From the NCBI GenBank assembly GCA_051985675.1, contig JBPYFJ010000078.1, positions 1 to 64,000 on the forward strand: DNA of 64,000 nucleotides, read 5' to 3'. This document shows positions 63,345 to 64,000 of the stretch, one piece after another. How positions within the stretch are numbered: position 1 is the stretch's first letter; each line of letters opens with the position of its first letter. The notes under the pieces were generated by a model, which was given only the letters and a program-made list of their open reading frames with translations, was not told where the DNA came from and did no database searches. The stretch comes from JAFAXD01 sp051985675 (lineage in GTDB: Bacteria > Pseudomonadota > Alphaproteobacteria > Rhizobiales > Xanthobacteraceae). The position numbers and the translations under genes are program-made.

Positions 63345-63560
63345 TCAGGCGGTCTTACAACGCCCGCAGCCGCAGGCGTCCCCGCAGGCAGCCGCAAGCG
63401 CCTCGTCCATGATCTTGCGGATCGTGCGGGCGCACCGGCCGCATTGCGCGCTGCACCCGAGGCAGCCGTAGACTTGTCCAGCCGAACGCGGTGGCGCCTC
63501 GGTCTTTACCGCCGACCGCACGTCGTGGTCGGACAACACATTGCACGAACAGATGATCAC
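63345..63560 (-). CDS. bfd: Bacterioferritin-associated ferredoxin
   Basis: 71 residues from GTG 63558-63560. [2Fe-2S] ligand spacing fits Bfd: C4 and C6 (IICSC) with C40 and C43 (CGRC). Bfd reduces Bfr-stored iron for release. The C-terminus is extended by about 12 residues with four more cysteines (ACGDACGCGRC), which the short E. coli protein lacks. The ATG at 63629 lies in a region without family sense; the GTG is preferred because the family begins M-I/V-V/I-C. Confidence 0.88.
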   Translation of the reverse strand: MIICSCNVLSDHDVRSAVKTEAPPRSAGQVYGCLGCSAQCGRCARTIRKIMDEALAAACGDACGCGRCKTA

Positions 63561-63743
63561 CTCGGCGTCCCCGGCTTTTTCCCGAGCTTGAGTTTGTATT
63601 GATATGGCAAGCCACGGGCTTTGATGCAAAACAAAAAACCGAGGCCGACGTCATTCCAGACTTGCAGATTCCCCAATATTTCCGGCCGTTTTTGAGGTCC
63701 GGTTGCGTCGCAAACCTACAATTTCTCTAAACTGTGCGATGGG
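63561..63743. other. 183-base intergenic region upstream of bfd
   Basis: AT-rich for this genome and likely to hold the bfd promoter. No convincing Fur or Irr box was found; AATTTCTCTAAA near 63720 has only slight resemblance. Confidence 0.4.
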
Positions 63744-64000
63744 CTAACCGGCCTTGCTGAGCTTCTCCCTGGGTTCGCTGCAAAACGCGTTGAGCGCCGC
63801 AACATCGCGCTCGGCGTCGGGCGAGGTCTTGGCGGCGCCGGCCGCCATGTGCTCGTAAAGGCGCGCGATCGCGGTAAACATGTCGTGGGCCGCCTGGTCT
63901 TCGCCGAGGTAGGCGGCGATTTCGTCCATCTCGGCGACCCATCGATAGGCTTTGGGAAACATCCGCGGAACCTGCCGGGTCAGCCAGGCAGCGAGCTGGG
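63744..64000 (-). CDS. NAD(P)-dependent dehydrogenase, C-terminal end (runs off the window)
   Basis: Open frame from 63744 to the window edge, with residues LTRQVPRMFPKAYRWVAEM and AAYLGEDQAAHDMFTAIARLYEHMA near the end. This resembles the C-terminal helical domain (DUF1932) of 6-phosphogluconate/3-hydroxyisobutyrate dehydrogenase-like proteins. The frame continues upstream of the internal ATG at 63960-63962 with QLAAWLTRQVPR, so the gene starts beyond 64000. The catalytic domain is not visible, so the assignment is moderate. Confidence 0.65.
   Translation of the reverse strand, partial: QLAAWLTRQVPRMFPKAYRWVAEMDEIAAYLGEDQAAHDMFTAIARLYEHMAAGAAKTSPDAERDVAALNAFCSEPREKLSKAG

Noticed and set aside
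63700..63735. Possible Irr/ICE-like box before bfd
   Set aside because: AATTTCTCTAAA lacks the paired half-site and lies about 175 bases from the start codon; too weak to report.
1..64000. CRISPR array, rRNA operon, transposase or prophage
   Set aside because: No regularly spaced short repeats, rRNA sequence, transposase, integrase or phage structural motif was found; the repeated element found is a two-copy palindrome.

Overview
The window reads as chromosomal DNA of a GC-rich alphaproteobacterium, most likely a Hyphomicrobiales (Rhizobiales) member of the Bradyrhizobiaceae/Xanthobacteraceae type. The basis is gene order and family content (gpsA-tsaD facing hemC-hemD, a mitofilin-like gene and a hemY-like gene, many Bug-type solute receptors, Cox-type molybdenum hydroxylases), the dense use of GTG/TTG starts and 4-bp gene overlaps. 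This is inference; no phylogeny was run. There is no CRISPR array, rRNA, transposase or phage gene.

Layout. 1-9.6 kb is housekeeping: the start of acs, a DUF1761 membrane protein, an EVE-domain protein, gpsA and tsaD on the minus strand, then divergent hemC-hemD, a mitofilin-like gene, a hemY-like gene and tRNA-Thr(CGT). 10-15.3 kb is an accessory lipid module: a polytopic membrane protein with a patatin-like domain, an alpha-dioxygenase-type fatty acid haem oxygenase, a remnant of a di-haem cytochrome peroxidase and a small membrane protein. 15.5-19 kb carries a sugar-porter MFS protein, a secreted PsiF-like protein, a GFA-fold protein and an orphan DUF4118 histidine kinase. 19-26 kb is catabolic: a medium-chain dehydrogenase, a TauD-type dioxygenase, a Bug receptor, then a minus-strand operon of a luciferase-like monooxygenase, a hydrolase, a Bug receptor and a glyoxalase-like protein. 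26.5-34.6 kb is a complete kdp potassium-uptake locus, kdpFABCDE, with an extra 27-codon ORF in front. 34.7-42.3 kb holds a Bug receptor with a three-subunit molybdenum hydroxylase, converging on a CoxG-like protein, a further Bug receptor and a further luciferase-like monooxygenase. 42.6-51.9 kb has a DUF4396 membrane protein and a seven-gene oxidation cluster (two GMC oxidoreductases, an SDR, an MBL hydrolase, an orphan LivK-type receptor, a CaiB-type CoA-transferase and a flavin reductase), with a fifth Bug receptor converging on it. 53.1-62.3 kb is an OMF-MFP-RND-RND efflux operon. 62.6-63.6 kb is bfr with bfd, and the window ends inside a dehydrogenase gene.

How the parts may work together: most of the accessory DNA is receptor-plus-enzyme cassettes for uptake and oxidation of organic acids or aromatic-like compounds. 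None of the five Bug receptors has a TctA/TctB membrane partner here. A composite repeat of about 167 bp (two hairpins in tandem) occurs twice, at 21.4 and 42.4 kb in the same orientation. In the first copy it supplies the apparent start codon of a Bug gene. The most interesting candidate system is the patatin-like/alpha-dioxygenase module, whose gene order suggests lipid deacylation followed by fatty acid alpha-oxidation, a bacterial oxylipin pathway. That role is inferred from families and adjacency only.
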